In this document: positions 52,635 to 60,991 of the stretch, piece after piece
Position numbering within the stretch: the first letter of the stretch is position 1
How the letters are laid out: each line of letters starts with the position of its first letter
NCBI GenBank assembly: GCA_963741755.1
Contig: CAVUJG010000002.1
Span: 310,001-374,000 of the forward strand
Direction: 5' to 3'
Source: Sva-07 sp963741755
GTDB taxonomy: Bacteria > Actinomycetota > Acidimicrobiia > Acidimicrobiales > Ilumatobacteraceae
DNA: 64,000 nucleotides
Program-made: the position numbers and the translations under genes
The notes under the pieces: model-generated
Told to the model about the DNA's origin: nothing
What the model saw: only the letters and a program-made list of their open reading frames with translations
Databases searched by the model: none

Positions 52635-53087
52635 TCAGCCGGGGTGCGCGACGGCGACGTTGCCCTCGGTCCACATCACCGTCAGCGTGCGGTGCGTGAT
52701 CCTCCAGCCGACGTCGGTGCGGACCAGGCGGTCTTCGTAGCGACCGGCGACGATGTAGTTCGGACCGCCGACCGCGGCCTCGCGGATGTGTTGCGCTTGC
52801 AGGTAGCAGCGGTGCGTCGCGGTGCCGCCGTCGACCGCGATCTCGTGGTTGCCGACGAGATGCTGGCTGTCGTCGAGATGCTGGAGCGCGGTGCGGATCC
52901 GGCCACGGATCGCCTCGATCCCGTCGAGAATCGCCGGAGACCCCAACTGTGCGGTCGCCTCGAGGACGAACACGTCGTCGAGCAGCGCCCAGTCCTTGGT
53001 GTCGAGCGCTCGGCAGTATCGGGTCGCCACCTGGTGGATCTCACGCTCGTCGAGGAGGGTCTGCAGGCTGGGGTCGGCGTCGGTCAT
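52635..53087 (-). CDS. SnoaL/NTF2-like protein
   Basis: NTF2-fold protein of 150 residues: LLDEREIHQVATRYCRALDT, DVFVLEATAQLGSPAILDG, SQHLVGNHEIAVDGGTA, YIVAGRYEDRLVRTDVGWRI. It resembles small SnoaL-like proteins and Rieske beta-subunit-like folds. It is 60 nt downstream of the SDR gene (same strand) and 117 nt upstream of the Rieske operon. Function unknown. Confidence 0.85.
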   Translation of the reverse strand: MTDADPSLQTLLDEREIHQVATRYCRALDTKDWALLDDVFVLEATAQLGSPAILDGIEAIRGRIRTALQHLDDSQHLVGNHEIAVDGGTATHRCYLQAQHIREAAVGGPNYIVAGRYEDRLVRTDVGWRITHRTLTVMWTEGNVAVAHPG

Positions 53088-53147
53088 GTGGGTGCTCCGT
53101 TCGGCTGAGGTTCGAGGCGGGTGTCGGATGCAGTGTCGGATGCGGAT

Positions 53148-53947
53148 TCAGATGATCGTCCAGCCGCCGTCGACGGCAAGGTTCTGGCCGGTGACGTAGC
53201 TCGATGCATCGCTCGCGAGGTACAGCACCGCGTTCGCGATGTCGTCGGGCGTGCCCTTGCGCCCGAGCGGCACGTTCGACGATCGCTTGGTGGTGATCGG
53301 GCCCATCAGCCCGCTCAGCGACGGGTTCTTCGGCCAGAAGTGCTCGATCTCACCGGCGTGCATCCGGTCGAGCGTCGGCACGGGCACCACGCCCGGGCTG
53401 ACCGCGTTGACACGGATACCGTGCGGAGACAGGTCGACGGCGAGGCTGCGGGTGAAGTGGATCGCTCCCGCTTTGGCCGTGTCGTAACTCGTGCCCAGGC
53501 ACGGGAGGATCCCGTCGACCGATGCGATGTTGACGATCGCTCCCCCGTCGCCCTGATCGACCATGCGGGCAGCGACCGGCTTGCAGCAGTTGAACAGGCT
53601 CGCGAGGTTGATGTCGATCGACCGATTCCACGACTCGACGCTCTGGTCGAGGATGCTGCCCGCCTCGTGGTACGAACCGGCGTTGTTGACGAGGATGTCG
53701 ATCCGGTCGCCGAGCGCCCGAGCGTGTCAGCGCAGGCGTCGGTGTCGGTGACGTCGAGCAGCACGGCGGCGCCGCCGATGTCGGCGGCCACACGCTCGGC
53801 ACCGTCGGCGTCGATGTCGACCACCGCCACCGACGCCCCGGCGCCGGCGAGCCGCCGGGCGATGCCCTCGCCGATACCGGTGGCGGCACCGGTGACGACC
53901 GCCGTCCGTCCGGACAGGTCGAACAGTGCTGCCGTCGCGTCGTTCAC
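53148..53947 (-). CDS. SDR family oxidoreductase (frameshifted)
   Basis: SDR of about 265 residues. The N-terminus from GTG 53947 (DLSGRTAVVTGAATGIGEG, VVDIDADGAERV) is separated by a shift near 53720 from RIDILVNNAGSYHEAGSI, the catalytic Ser in NIASVDG, YxxxK in SYDTAKAGAI and the C-terminal VDGGWTII. Asp in VVDIDAD points to NAD. No gene overlaps its start; palindrome family A lies about 80 bp upstream. Confidence 0.82.
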
Positions 53948-54211
53948 GAGCGTGACGTTACGAAGTCGGATCCGCGCCGCCGGAGTCGGACGTCCGCTCA
54001 TCGCTCGCCGTACCCTCCGGCCTGCGATGAGGGAAGCGACCCGATGGCGAGCACTTCGCTCATCACTCGCACGGGCCGCTGCCGGGCATGCGCCATTCCG
54101 AGCGGTCAGTACGTTGCACAACAGTCATGCACAACGACCGAGGGGGTCCGGCAGTGGACGAAGTGGTGGCCGATCGACACGCGACATGCGATTCCGGACA
54201 GGAGTGACAAC
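53948..54211. other. Divergent intergenic region with a diverged family A palindrome
   Basis: A 264-bp region between divergent genes. 54025-54064 starts cgatgaggga and ends ttcgctcatc, a decayed family A palindrome and the only copy at a purely divergent gap. Further on, ttgcacaac (54113-54121) and tgcacaac (54128-54135) form a short direct repeat that may belong to the Rieske promoter. No open frame of interest. Confidence 0.6.
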
Positions 54212-55342
54212 ATGACCATGTTCGACGACCTCCTCGAGCGGCTTCGCGCGAACGTCGAGTCGGGCTTGCCCGACATGTGCGATGCACCGATGAAGGTGCC
54301 GGCGACCGCGTACGCGGACGCGGAGCAGTACGCCGACGAGATCGAGCAGATCTTCCTGCGGGTGCCACTGCTCGTGGCGCTGACCTGTGACGTCCGTGAG
54401 CCGGGCGAGTACCTCGCGTACGACATCGCCGGCCGCCCGATCGTCGTGGTTCGCGGCGACGACGGGGTGGCGCGAACACTGCTCAACGTGTGCCGCCATC
54501 GCGGCGCCCGCCTGACCGACGAACACTGCGGGTCGGCCCGCCGATTCACGTGCCCGTACCACGCCTGGAGCTACGACAATCAGGGTGCACTCGTCAGCGT
54601 GCCCGGCGACGACTCGTTCGGCGAGATCGACGTCACGGGACTGATCGAACTCCCCACCGAGGAACGCCACGGGGCGGTGTTCGCATCGCTCGACCCGGAG
54701 GCGTCGGTCGATCTGGACACCTGGCTCGATGGCCTCGGCGAGTCGCTCGATGCGCTCCGCCTCGACGAGCTGTACCCCTACCGCGTGCCGACCACGATCG
54801 CCAGCCCGAACTGGAAGCTCGCCGCCGACGGCTACCTCGACGGCTACCACATCGGCTACCTCCACCGGAACACCATCGGACGCAAGGCGATCACGAACCG
54901 CAACACCTACGACTTCTTCGGACCGCACGTGCGGGTCGGCTTCGCCACCAAGATGACCCGTGACGAGGATGGTCCCGTCGATCAGGCCCGACTCGCCGAG
55001 TACATGAGCCTCGTGCACTACGTCTTCCCCAACGTGTCGATCTCGGGTGGTCACGGCGACACGCTGATGCTGAGCAAGCTGCTCCCGGGCCCGGCGGTCG
55101 ACCGCTCGACCACCGTGCAGTTCCAGTACTACCGCGAGCCCGTCGAGGGAGACCTCGTGGCGGTCGCGGAGGAGAAGCGGACCACCTACGAAGCCGTCGT
55201 GCGCGACGAGGACTGCGCGACGATCTTCGGGATCAACGACGCCCTCGGAGCGATCGGTGACGGGCACGTCGTGTTCGGACGGAACGAGTCGGGCAACCAG
55301 CACCTGCACGACACGATCCGATCGTTCACGAAGCCGCGCTGA
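54212..55342 (+). CDS. Rieske non-heme iron oxygenase, alpha subunit
   Basis: Alpha subunit of 376 residues, the shortest in the window. Rieske ligands are in CRHRGAR and CPYHAW. The iron His pair lies in GYHIGYLH. TLMLSKLLPGPAVDRSTTVQ and GNQHLHDTIRSF form the C-terminal part. It belongs to the vanillate-demethylase/carnitine-monooxygenase-like size class more than to the dioxygenase class. AGGAG lies 8 nt before the ATG. A truncated TetR gene starts 8 nt downstream. Confidence 0.92.
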   Translation: MTMFDDLLERLRANVESGLPDMCDAPMKVPATAYADAEQYADEIEQIFLRVPLLVALTCDVREPGEYLAYDIAGRPIVVVRGDDGVARTLLNVCRHRGARLTDEHCGSARRFTCPYHAWSYDNQGALVSVPGDDSFGEIDVTGLIELPTEERHGAVFASLDPEASVDLDTWLDGLGESLDALRLDELYPYRVPTTIASPNWKLAADGYLDGYHIGYLHRNTIGRKAITNRNTYDFFGPHVRVGFATKMTRDEDGPVDQARLAEYMSLVHYVFPNVSISGGHGDTLMLSKLLPGPAVDRSTTVQFQYYREPVEGDLVAVAEEKRTTYEAVVRDEDCATIFGINDALGAIGDGHVVFGRNESGNQHLHDTIRSFTKPR

Positions 55343-55350
55343 GCCCGGCC

Positions 55351-55659
55351 GTGCCCAAGCAGGTCGATCACGAGCGACGACGCCGCGCCGTCGCCGCCGT
55401 CGCCGCCGATCTCGTCGCCGCGCAGGGCCGCCGTGCGCTCACCGTCCGCAACGTGGCCGACGCCGCGGGCTACTCGACGACGGTCGTGTCGCACTACTTC
55501 GACGACCTCGCCGACCTCCTCCGGTTGTCAGCGATGATTCCGGGGATCGCGTCCGAGGCGATCTTCGACCCTCGGAACTGGTCGACCGAGCGGCAGCAAC
55601 CAGTGGTCGACGACGAGCTCGCCGCGCTCGGGATCGCCGTCAGCGGCTCCCGCCGTTGA
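55351..55659 (+). CDS. Shortened TetR-family regulator
   Basis: 102 residues from a GTG start. The HTH part is normal (RRRRAVAAVAADLVAAQGRR, VADAAGYSTTVVSHYF). The ligand domain is reduced to its first helix (DDLADLLRLSAMI) and its usual C-terminal end (ASEAIFDPRNWSTERQQPVV, LAALG). About 80-90 residues expected in between are missing without loss of frame. It could be a functional mini-regulator, a relic, or an assembly collapse. The end overlaps the SDR gene on the other strand by 20 bp. Confidence 0.7.
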   Translation: MPKQVDHERRRRAVAAVAADLVAAQGRRALTVRNVADAAGYSTTVVSHYFDDLADLLRLSAMIPGIASEAIFDPRNWSTERQQPVVDDELAALGIAVSGSRR

Positions 55660-56413
55660 CGACGATCGTGTGACCTGTGATCCACGACGCCGCCGGCGAC
55701 GCGAGGAACACCACCGCGTTGGCGACGTCGTCCGGCGTGCCGAGCCGGCCAAGCGGGACGCCGAGCTTCTGCGCGAGTTGCGGGAGGTCGTCGTCCGTGG
55801 CCCCGAAGAACTCCATGAACACCTCGGTCGGCACCGGGCCCGGCGCTACACCGTTCACCCGAATCGAGCGAGGAGCGAGTTCGATCGACAGCGTTTTGGT
55901 CAGGCTGTCGACGCCGGCCTTGGCGACCGCGTAGGGGCCGTTGTTCGGCGAGGCCTTCGTCGCGGCGGTCGAGGAGATGTTGACGATCGAACCGCCGTCG
56001 TCGATGATCCGCGCCGCGGCCCTAGCTCCGGTGAACACCGCCCTCAGGTTGACGTCGAGCTGGTAGTCCCACTGGGCATCGGGCATGTCCGCGAGATGCC
56101 GCGGCGTACGGTCGTCGGCCCCACCGGCGTTGCTGACCCACAGCGTCAACCCTCCCAGTTCGGACGCAGCCCGCTCGGCGAGTTCGTCGACGAACGCACC
56201 GTCGGTGATGTCACCCGGGATGGCGACGGCTCGCCGTCCGAGTTCCCGGATGCGTTCGGCGACCGCGTCGATCTCGGCGACCCGCCGAGCCGTCAACACG
56301 ACGTCACAGCCCGCTTCGGCGAGCGCGATGGCGATGCCTTCGCCGATTCCCCGCCCGGCGCCGGTCACCACCGCTCGCCCACCGTCGAGCGCAAACCGAT
56401 CGAGTACTGCCAT
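55640..56413 (-). CDS. SDR family oxidoreductase
   Basis: Intact SDR of 257 residues. It has TGAGRGIG, Arg pair in TARRVAE (NADP-preferring), SNAGG, the catalytic Ser in NISSTAAT, YxxxK in GPYAVAKAG and C-terminal VVNGGSR. It is a close relative of the frameshifted SDR at 12207-12997. It is convergent with the short TetR gene. The inverted repeat at 56427-56453 lies just upstream of its start. Confidence 0.92.
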   Translation of the reverse strand: MAVLDRFALDGGRAVVTGAGRGIGEGIAIALAEAGCDVVLTARRVAEIDAVAERIRELGRRAVAIPGDITDGAFVDELAERAASELGGLTLWVSNAGGADDRTPRHLADMPDAQWDYQLDVNLRAVFTGARAAARIIDDGGSIVNISSTAATKASPNNGPYAVAKAGVDSLTKTLSIELAPRSIRVNGVAPGPVPTEVFMEFFGATDDDLPQLAQKLGVPLGRLGTPDDVANAVVFLASPAASWITGHTIVVNGGSR

Positions 56414-56426
56414 GTCGTCCCCTCAT

Positions 56427-56453
56427 GTCGCATGCGCCGGCGCCACATGCGAC
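56427..56453. promoter_or_regulatory. Inverted repeat upstream of an SDR gene
   Basis: gtcgcatg (56427-56434) pairs with catgcgac (56446-56453); the centre contains the palindrome gcgccggcgc. It is 14 bp before the SDR start codon, a plausible operator position. Confidence 0.4.
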
Positions 56454-56490
56454 CGGCCCGCGCCAGGGTCGCACGCCAGCGCTCTCCCAT

Positions 56491-56540
56491 TCGCATCGTG
56501 CACCACCGAGCCGACTCGCATCGTGCACCACCGAGCCGAC
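56491..56540. repeat. Perfect tandem 25-bp repeat
   Basis: Two adjacent identical 25-bp units (56491-56515 and 56516-56540), each beginning tcgcatcgtgcaccaccgag. They lie in the 221-bp divergent gap between the SDR (start 56413) and the membrane-protein gene (start 56635). Each unit contains gtgcac, a 6-bp palindrome. They may be regulator sites or a recent slippage duplication. Confidence 0.75.
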
Positions 56541-56634
56541 TCGCCCGATCTCTCGCCGAGTGGAGTGTTCGACCGGATGGATTGGCGCCAGGTGGTTCCC
56601 TGAACGATGGCAGTGGTTGGGTCAGACTGAGTGA

Positions 56635-57961
56635 ATGCGCCTCCGGCTGAGCCGACTCGTCGAACGCACCCGAGCGAGTCTGTTCTTCGTCCCGGTGGTG
56701 GGCGTCGTCATCAGCATTGCCGGTGCCTCGGTCACGATCTGGATCGACAGCCGACTCGACTTGGCGGGCGACGATCTGCCGCTCGGGGTCACCTCGACCG
56801 TGGCCAGCGCACGAGCGGTGCTGAGTACCGTCGCCGGGGCGACGATGACCTTCGCTGCGATCGTGTTCTCGATCTCGCTGCTCATCATCCAGCAAGCGTC
56901 GAGTCAGTTCTCGCCCCGAGTGGTGCACACCCTGTTCCGAGACCCGTTCAACAAGCGAGTCATGGGACTGGTCATGGGGACCTTCACCTACTGCCTGGTC
57001 GTGCTGCGATCCGTGCGATCGTTGGACGAGTCCGGCGGCGATGTCGTCATCCCGAACCTCTCGGTCGCGATCGCGGTCGTGCTCGGCATCGCCACGATCA
57101 TCTCCATCGCCGCGTTCTTGAATCACAGTGCCCACTCGATGGACGTCAGCGAGATCCTCGACCGGATCGAGAACGAAGCCATCGGTCATGCCCGTCGAGA
57201 ATGGAGCGTCGCCGAGTCCGACACACCACCTCTCGAACCGATCGCCGTACCGGATCATTCGGCGCACGTCGTCCGGTTCGACCGCAGCGGCTGGGTCCAG
57301 CAGATCGACACCGACGCACTTCTCGATGGTCTCCCCGACGGACCACTGCGTGGGTGCAGACCTACCCCGCCGATACGCGATCAGCGGGATACCGCTGTGC
57401 GCCCTCTCGGCTGTGCCCGAGCACATCGAGGCGACCGAGCGCGGCATCCTGGGCGCCGTCTCGACAGGTGACACCCGCACGATGCAGCAGGACATTTCGT
57501 TCGGGCTTCGCGAGATGGCCGATGTCGGTCTCAAGGCGCTGTCGACGGGGATCAACGATCCGACGACGGCACAGGACACGATCTTCCATCTCTCGGCGGT
57601 ACTCGCCGAGCTGCTCCGACGCGATCCGCCACCTCGGGAGTTGAGGGGTGAGAGGGGTCGCTGCGTGGTGCTCGTGGAGCAGCCCAACGGCGACGACCTG
57701 GTTCGCCTCGCGTTCGGTGAGCTTCGGCGCGCCGCAGCCACGCAGCCGACGGTGTGCATCTACCTCCTGGAGGCACTTCATCTCCTCCGGGAAGGGCTTC
57801 ACGCGACGGGGCTTGCGTCTCGCACCGCGATCCTCGTCGAACAGGCGCGCCTCGTTGTCGCGGGATGTGAGGCAGCCGCCGTGTTGCCTGCCGATCTCGC
57901 CGACGTTCGTCGCGCGTACGACAAGCGCTTCGGTACCGACCCGCTTGCGCTGCGGGGCTAG
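56635..57961 (+). CDS. DUF2254-like membrane protein (damaged in the middle)
   Basis: Integral membrane protein. Four hydrophobic segments lie in the first 190 residues (VPVVGVVISIAGASVTIWI, ATMTFAAIVFSISLLII, VMGLVMGTFTYCLVVL, VAIAVVLGIATIISIAAFL). A soluble part contains the family signature ALSTGINDPTTAQD and ends near FGTDPLAL. Between WVQQIDTDALLDGL and RRYAISGIPLC there is a frame change near 57355, and some expected sequence seems missing. DUF2254 proteins have no established function. The gene stands alone. Confidence 0.75.
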
Positions 57962-58047
57962 CGACGCCGTAGGCGCTGTGCCAAGGAGGGCACCGCCCGC
58001 CCGCATCGGTTCGACCTCTGCGTCGTCGGCAGAGCTACCGTGGTTTC

Positions 58048-58536
58048 GTGTTCGGCGGGCCAGTCCAGATCGCGTACGCCGTCGACGACGTCGAACATGC
58101 CGCAACCGCCTGGGCGACTCGCGGGGTGGGGCCGTTCTTCGTGCGCGAGCACATCGAGGTCACCAATGTGCGCATCCGCGGGCTGGCGTCGAGCTTCGAC
58201 CACTCGTCCGCCTACGGGCAGTGGGGCGACCTCATGGTCGAGCTGATCCACCAGCACGGAGGCGACGTACCGATCGTCGGCACAGCAGGCATCCATCACA
58301 TCGCCCACTTCGTCGACGACTTCGCGACGGCATCCGCCCATCTCACCGACGGGGGCCATGGCGAGGTCCTCTACGCCGAAACCACCACCGGGATGCCGTT
58401 CGCGTTCCACGACGGACACGAGCGCGGCCACCTGATCGAGATCTACGAGCGGACTGCGCTGCTCGCCCGGTTCTACGAGATGGTCCGCACCGCGTCGGTC
58501 GGCTGGGACGGTGCCGATCCGGTGCGGCACCTCTGA
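58048..58536 (+). CDS. VOC/glyoxalase-fold protein
   Basis: VOC protein of 162 residues from a GTG start. It has VQIAYAVDDVEHAATAWATR, GPFFVREHIEV, LMVELIHQHGG, and a second module beginning GIHHIAHFVDDFATASAHL with GHLIEIYERTA. It resembles the 4-hydroxyphenylpyruvate-like/glyoxalase proteins found with SDRs and Rieske enzymes. It is convergent with the following SDR, one base apart. Confidence 0.85.
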   Translation: MFGGPVQIAYAVDDVEHAATAWATRGVGPFFVREHIEVTNVRIRGLASSFDHSSAYGQWGDLMVELIHQHGGDVPIVGTAGIHHIAHFVDDFATASAHLTDGGHGEVLYAETTTGMPFAFHDGHERGHLIEIYERTALLARFYEMVRTASVGWDGADPVRHL

Positions 58537-58537
58537 G

Positions 58538-59365
58538 TCAGCTGATGCGTCCCGCCTCGTGGATCTGGCGGTTCGAGCCGATGTTCATGCGGTTGGGCGT
58601 CATGCCCGCAGTGGTCTGGCCGGCGTCGACGACCAGCGTGTGACCCGACACGTAGCGCGCATCGTCGCTCGCCAGATACAGCGCAGCCGCGGCGATGTCG
58701 TACGGGAGACCGGCGTAGCCCAGCGGCGACATCGACGCGATCCGATCGTTGGTCTTGTCGAGGTCGTTGGGGTCGCCGCTGGTGACCGAGGCCGTCATCG
58801 CCGTGACGGTGTTGCCCGGAGCGATCGCGTTGACCCGGATCCCGTTCGGCGCGAGTTCGTTCGCCACCGACTTCGTCAGACCGACGACACCGTGCTTGGC
58901 CGCCGTGTACACGTGGGGGCCGAGCCCGCCCATCACGCCCGCGGTGCTCGCGGTGTTGATGATCACGCCGGAGTTCTGTTCGAGCATCACGCGCGCGGCG
59001 TGCTTGGTGCCGAGGAACACACCGCGAAGGAGGATCGCGATCGTGTTGTCCCACGCCTCGGTCGGCATCTCGGAGATCCGGCCGACGGCGCCGACGATGC
59101 CTGCGTTGTTGAACATGATGTCGAGCGGACCGAACTCGGACACCGCGAGGTCGACCGCTGCAGCGACTGCGCTCGTCGAGCACGTTGACCTCGGCGAACC
59201 GGGCGGCGTCGCCGAGCTCGTCGACGAGCGCCGTGCCGGCGTCGACCTGCATGTCGGCGACGACACCCGTGCGCCCTCCTCGACGAACATCCGGGCCGTT
59301 CCGGCACCGATGCCACTCGCTGCTCCCGTGATGACTGCGGTCCTGCCCTCGAGCCGTCCTGTCAT
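58538..59365 (-). CDS. SDR family oxidoreductase (frameshifted)
   Basis: SDR of about 275 residues. The N-terminus MTGRLEGRTAVITGAASGIG starts at 59365. Two shifts near 59270 and 59170 enclose a stretch that in another frame reads MQVDAGTALVDELGD and ARFAEVNVLDE. FNNAGIV, the Ser in NTASTAG, YxxxK in VYTAAKHGVV and VVDAGQTTAGM follow. The C-terminal extension after DAGQ is about 25 residues. It is probably an NAD-dependent alcohol dehydrogenase of the catabolic set. Confidence 0.82.
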   Translation of the reverse strand: MTGRLEGRTAVITGAASGIGAGTARMFVEEGARVSSPTCRSTPARRSSTSSATPPGSPRSTCSTSAVAAAVDLAVSEFGPLDIMFNNAGIVGAVGRISEMPTEAWDNTIAILLRGVFLGTKHAARVMLEQNSGVIINTASTAGVMGGLGPHVYTAAKHGVVGLTKSVANELAPNGIRVNAIAPGNTVTAMTASVTSGDPNDLDKTNDRIASMSPLGYAGLPYDIAAAALYLASDDARYVSGHTLVVDAGQTTAGMTPNRMNIGSNRQIHEAGRIS

Positions 59366-59423
59366 CTTTCTCTCCCTGTCGTGTCGTACTGGTTCGTACT
59401 GGGCGGTGGTCGGTACGGCGGCG

Positions 59424-60509
59424 TCAGGCGCCGAAGCCGTAGTCGAGCAGGGCGGCCTGCGCCGTCGACCACAGCGGTCCACAGTGCCACCGCGCGTTCG
59501 CTGGTGAAGTCGAGCGTGCCGACGGCGAACACCGGGATCACCCAGCCGTACGCATGCCGACCTGGTAGTCGGCCTGGAGATCCTCGAACGAGTAGTCGGT
59601 CACACCGTGGGCCACGAGCGTGTCGTGGTACGCGCGCAGCAGATCGGCCTCGTGGGCGCGGCGATCGGCGACGCTGAGGTTCTGCGAGAGCAGGTAGCCG
59701 ACGTCCTCCGCTCCCCCACCCTGGCTGATCGTCTGCCAGTCGACGACCGCCACCGAACCGTCGGTGTCGAACATGAGGTTGTCGGCGCGGTAGTCGAAGT
59801 GGACGAGGGTGTGCGGCATCGCCTCGAGATCGTCGAGGATCTGGCCGCGGACTCCGGCGTAGCCGGCGACGTAGCCCTCGAGTTCGGGCAGGATCACCTC
59901 GCCGAACACCTCCATGAATCCGGGGAGCGACGCGTCGTAGATCGAGGCCCGGCCTGGTTGAGCGGGCCGTTGATGGTCGGGACGAAGTCGGCGTCGTCGA
60001 GTCCGGCGCCGCCCCAGAACGCGGCGTGGTGCCCGGCGAGGCGACCAGCGCCCGCTCGGCCTGCTCGACCGACAGCCCGCCAGCTGATCGCCGAGGTCGA
60101 GCGACGACAGATCCTCCATCAGCAGCATGTACCGCTCGTCGTCCGGCACGTCGGCGGTGTCACACGTGACGTGGTACACCGCCGGGGTCCGCAGCGAGGA
60201 CTTCGTCGCGAGCTCCGCGTAGAAGCGGTGCTCACGTTCGAAAATGCGTGTCGGATGCATCATCGCGCGGACCTCCGGCGACGTCGTGGGGAACTTGGCG
60301 ATCATGCTGGTCGGTGCCGCGGTGTCGGCGCCCGCGTAGATGACGCCGACTTTGCCCACCTCCCCCATGAAACCGACGCCGGCGGCGCCGGTGTCGAGCA
60401 CCACCGACGCGACCGAGGTGTCGGGGCCGATCGTGCCGGAGCCGCGGAGCGCCTCGGTCATCCACTCGGCGGTGATCTCGCTCGCGGTCGTGGGAAAGTT
60501 GGACGTCAT
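59424..60509 (-). CDS. Aminoglycoside-phosphotransferase-fold kinase (several frameshifts)
   Basis: APH/CHK-like kinase of about 360 residues. MTSNFPTTASEITAEWMTEA starts at 60509; ATP-site residues include MIAKFPTTSPE; the catalytic HFDYRADNLMFD and metal-binding VVDWQTISQGGG are intact. Shifts at about 60075-59955 disrupt a middle part, and another near 59465 precedes the true end (LLDYGFGA, stop at 59424). Such kinases are common near acyl-CoA dehydrogenases and Rieske clusters in actinobacteria; the phosphate acceptor is unknown. Confidence 0.8.
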
Positions 60510-60559
60510 GGCGGCGAAGGTAGCGACAGGGTCACAGCACATTCGCACCGGAAGGCAGC

Positions 60560-60594
60560 GGATTACATCACGGGTCTGACCCCTGATGTAATCC
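60560..60594. terminator. Long hairpin overlapping the end of the Rieske ferredoxin gene
   Basis: ggattacatca (60560-60570) and tgatgtaatcc (60584-60594) pair perfectly; ggg and ccc inside the loop add a further short stem around tctga. The ferredoxin stop codon (60563-60565) and its last codons are inside the hairpin. It lies between that gene and the kinase gene downstream on the same strand, so it may separate their transcription. Confidence 0.7.
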
Positions 60595-60991
60595 CGACTT
60601 CCGGAGGCGGTTCAGCGTGTCTGGAGACGACCCGCGTCGGGGCCGGATCGTCGGTGGCGCGTCCGCCCATCACGACCACGGCGACGCCGTCGGCCTCCTC
60701 GACCCGATGGCAGGCCACGCCCTCCCATGCAGGCGGGCCGGAGTGTGAGCCGTCGCGCACGTCGAACGACGCGCCGTGCAGCGGGCACGTCAGGCCGTAG
60801 CCACGCAGACGCCCCTCGCTCAGCGGGGTGTCGGCGTGCGAGCAGTTGTCGTCGAGGGCGTACAACGCGCCGGCGACGCGGCACACCACGATCCCGTCTC
60901 GGCCGACGTTCTCGAAGCACCGCAGCTGACCGTCGGCGAGGTCGCCGAGATCGCCGAGCTCGACGTGGTCGACGCGGTCGCCGTCAGCCAT
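60563..60991 (-). CDS. Rieske-type ferredoxin
   Basis: Small [2Fe-2S] protein of 142 residues. The first ligand pair is CSHADTPLSEG and the second CPLHGASFDVRDG; VCRVAGALYALDDNCSHAD and the GQLRCFENVGRDGI start are typical of ring-hydroxylating-dioxygenase ferredoxins. A C-terminal tail of about 35 residues is longer than usual. It overlaps the end of the Rieske alpha gene (60984) by 8 nt and is the only dedicated electron carrier in the window, so it may serve several alpha subunits. Confidence 0.9.
   Translation of the reverse strand: MADGDRVDHVELGDLGDLADGQLRCFENVGRDGIVVCRVAGALYALDDNCSHADTPLSEGRLRGYGLTCPLHGASFDVRDGSHSGPPAWEGVACHRVEEADGVAVVVMGGRATDDPAPTRVVSRHAEPPPEVGITSGVRPVM

Noticed and set aside
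56365..57759. A 464-residue minus-strand frame covering the DUF2254-like gene.
   Set aside because: The forward strand has membrane helices and the ALSTGINDPTTA signature; the minus frame has low-complexity Arg/Asp/Ser content.
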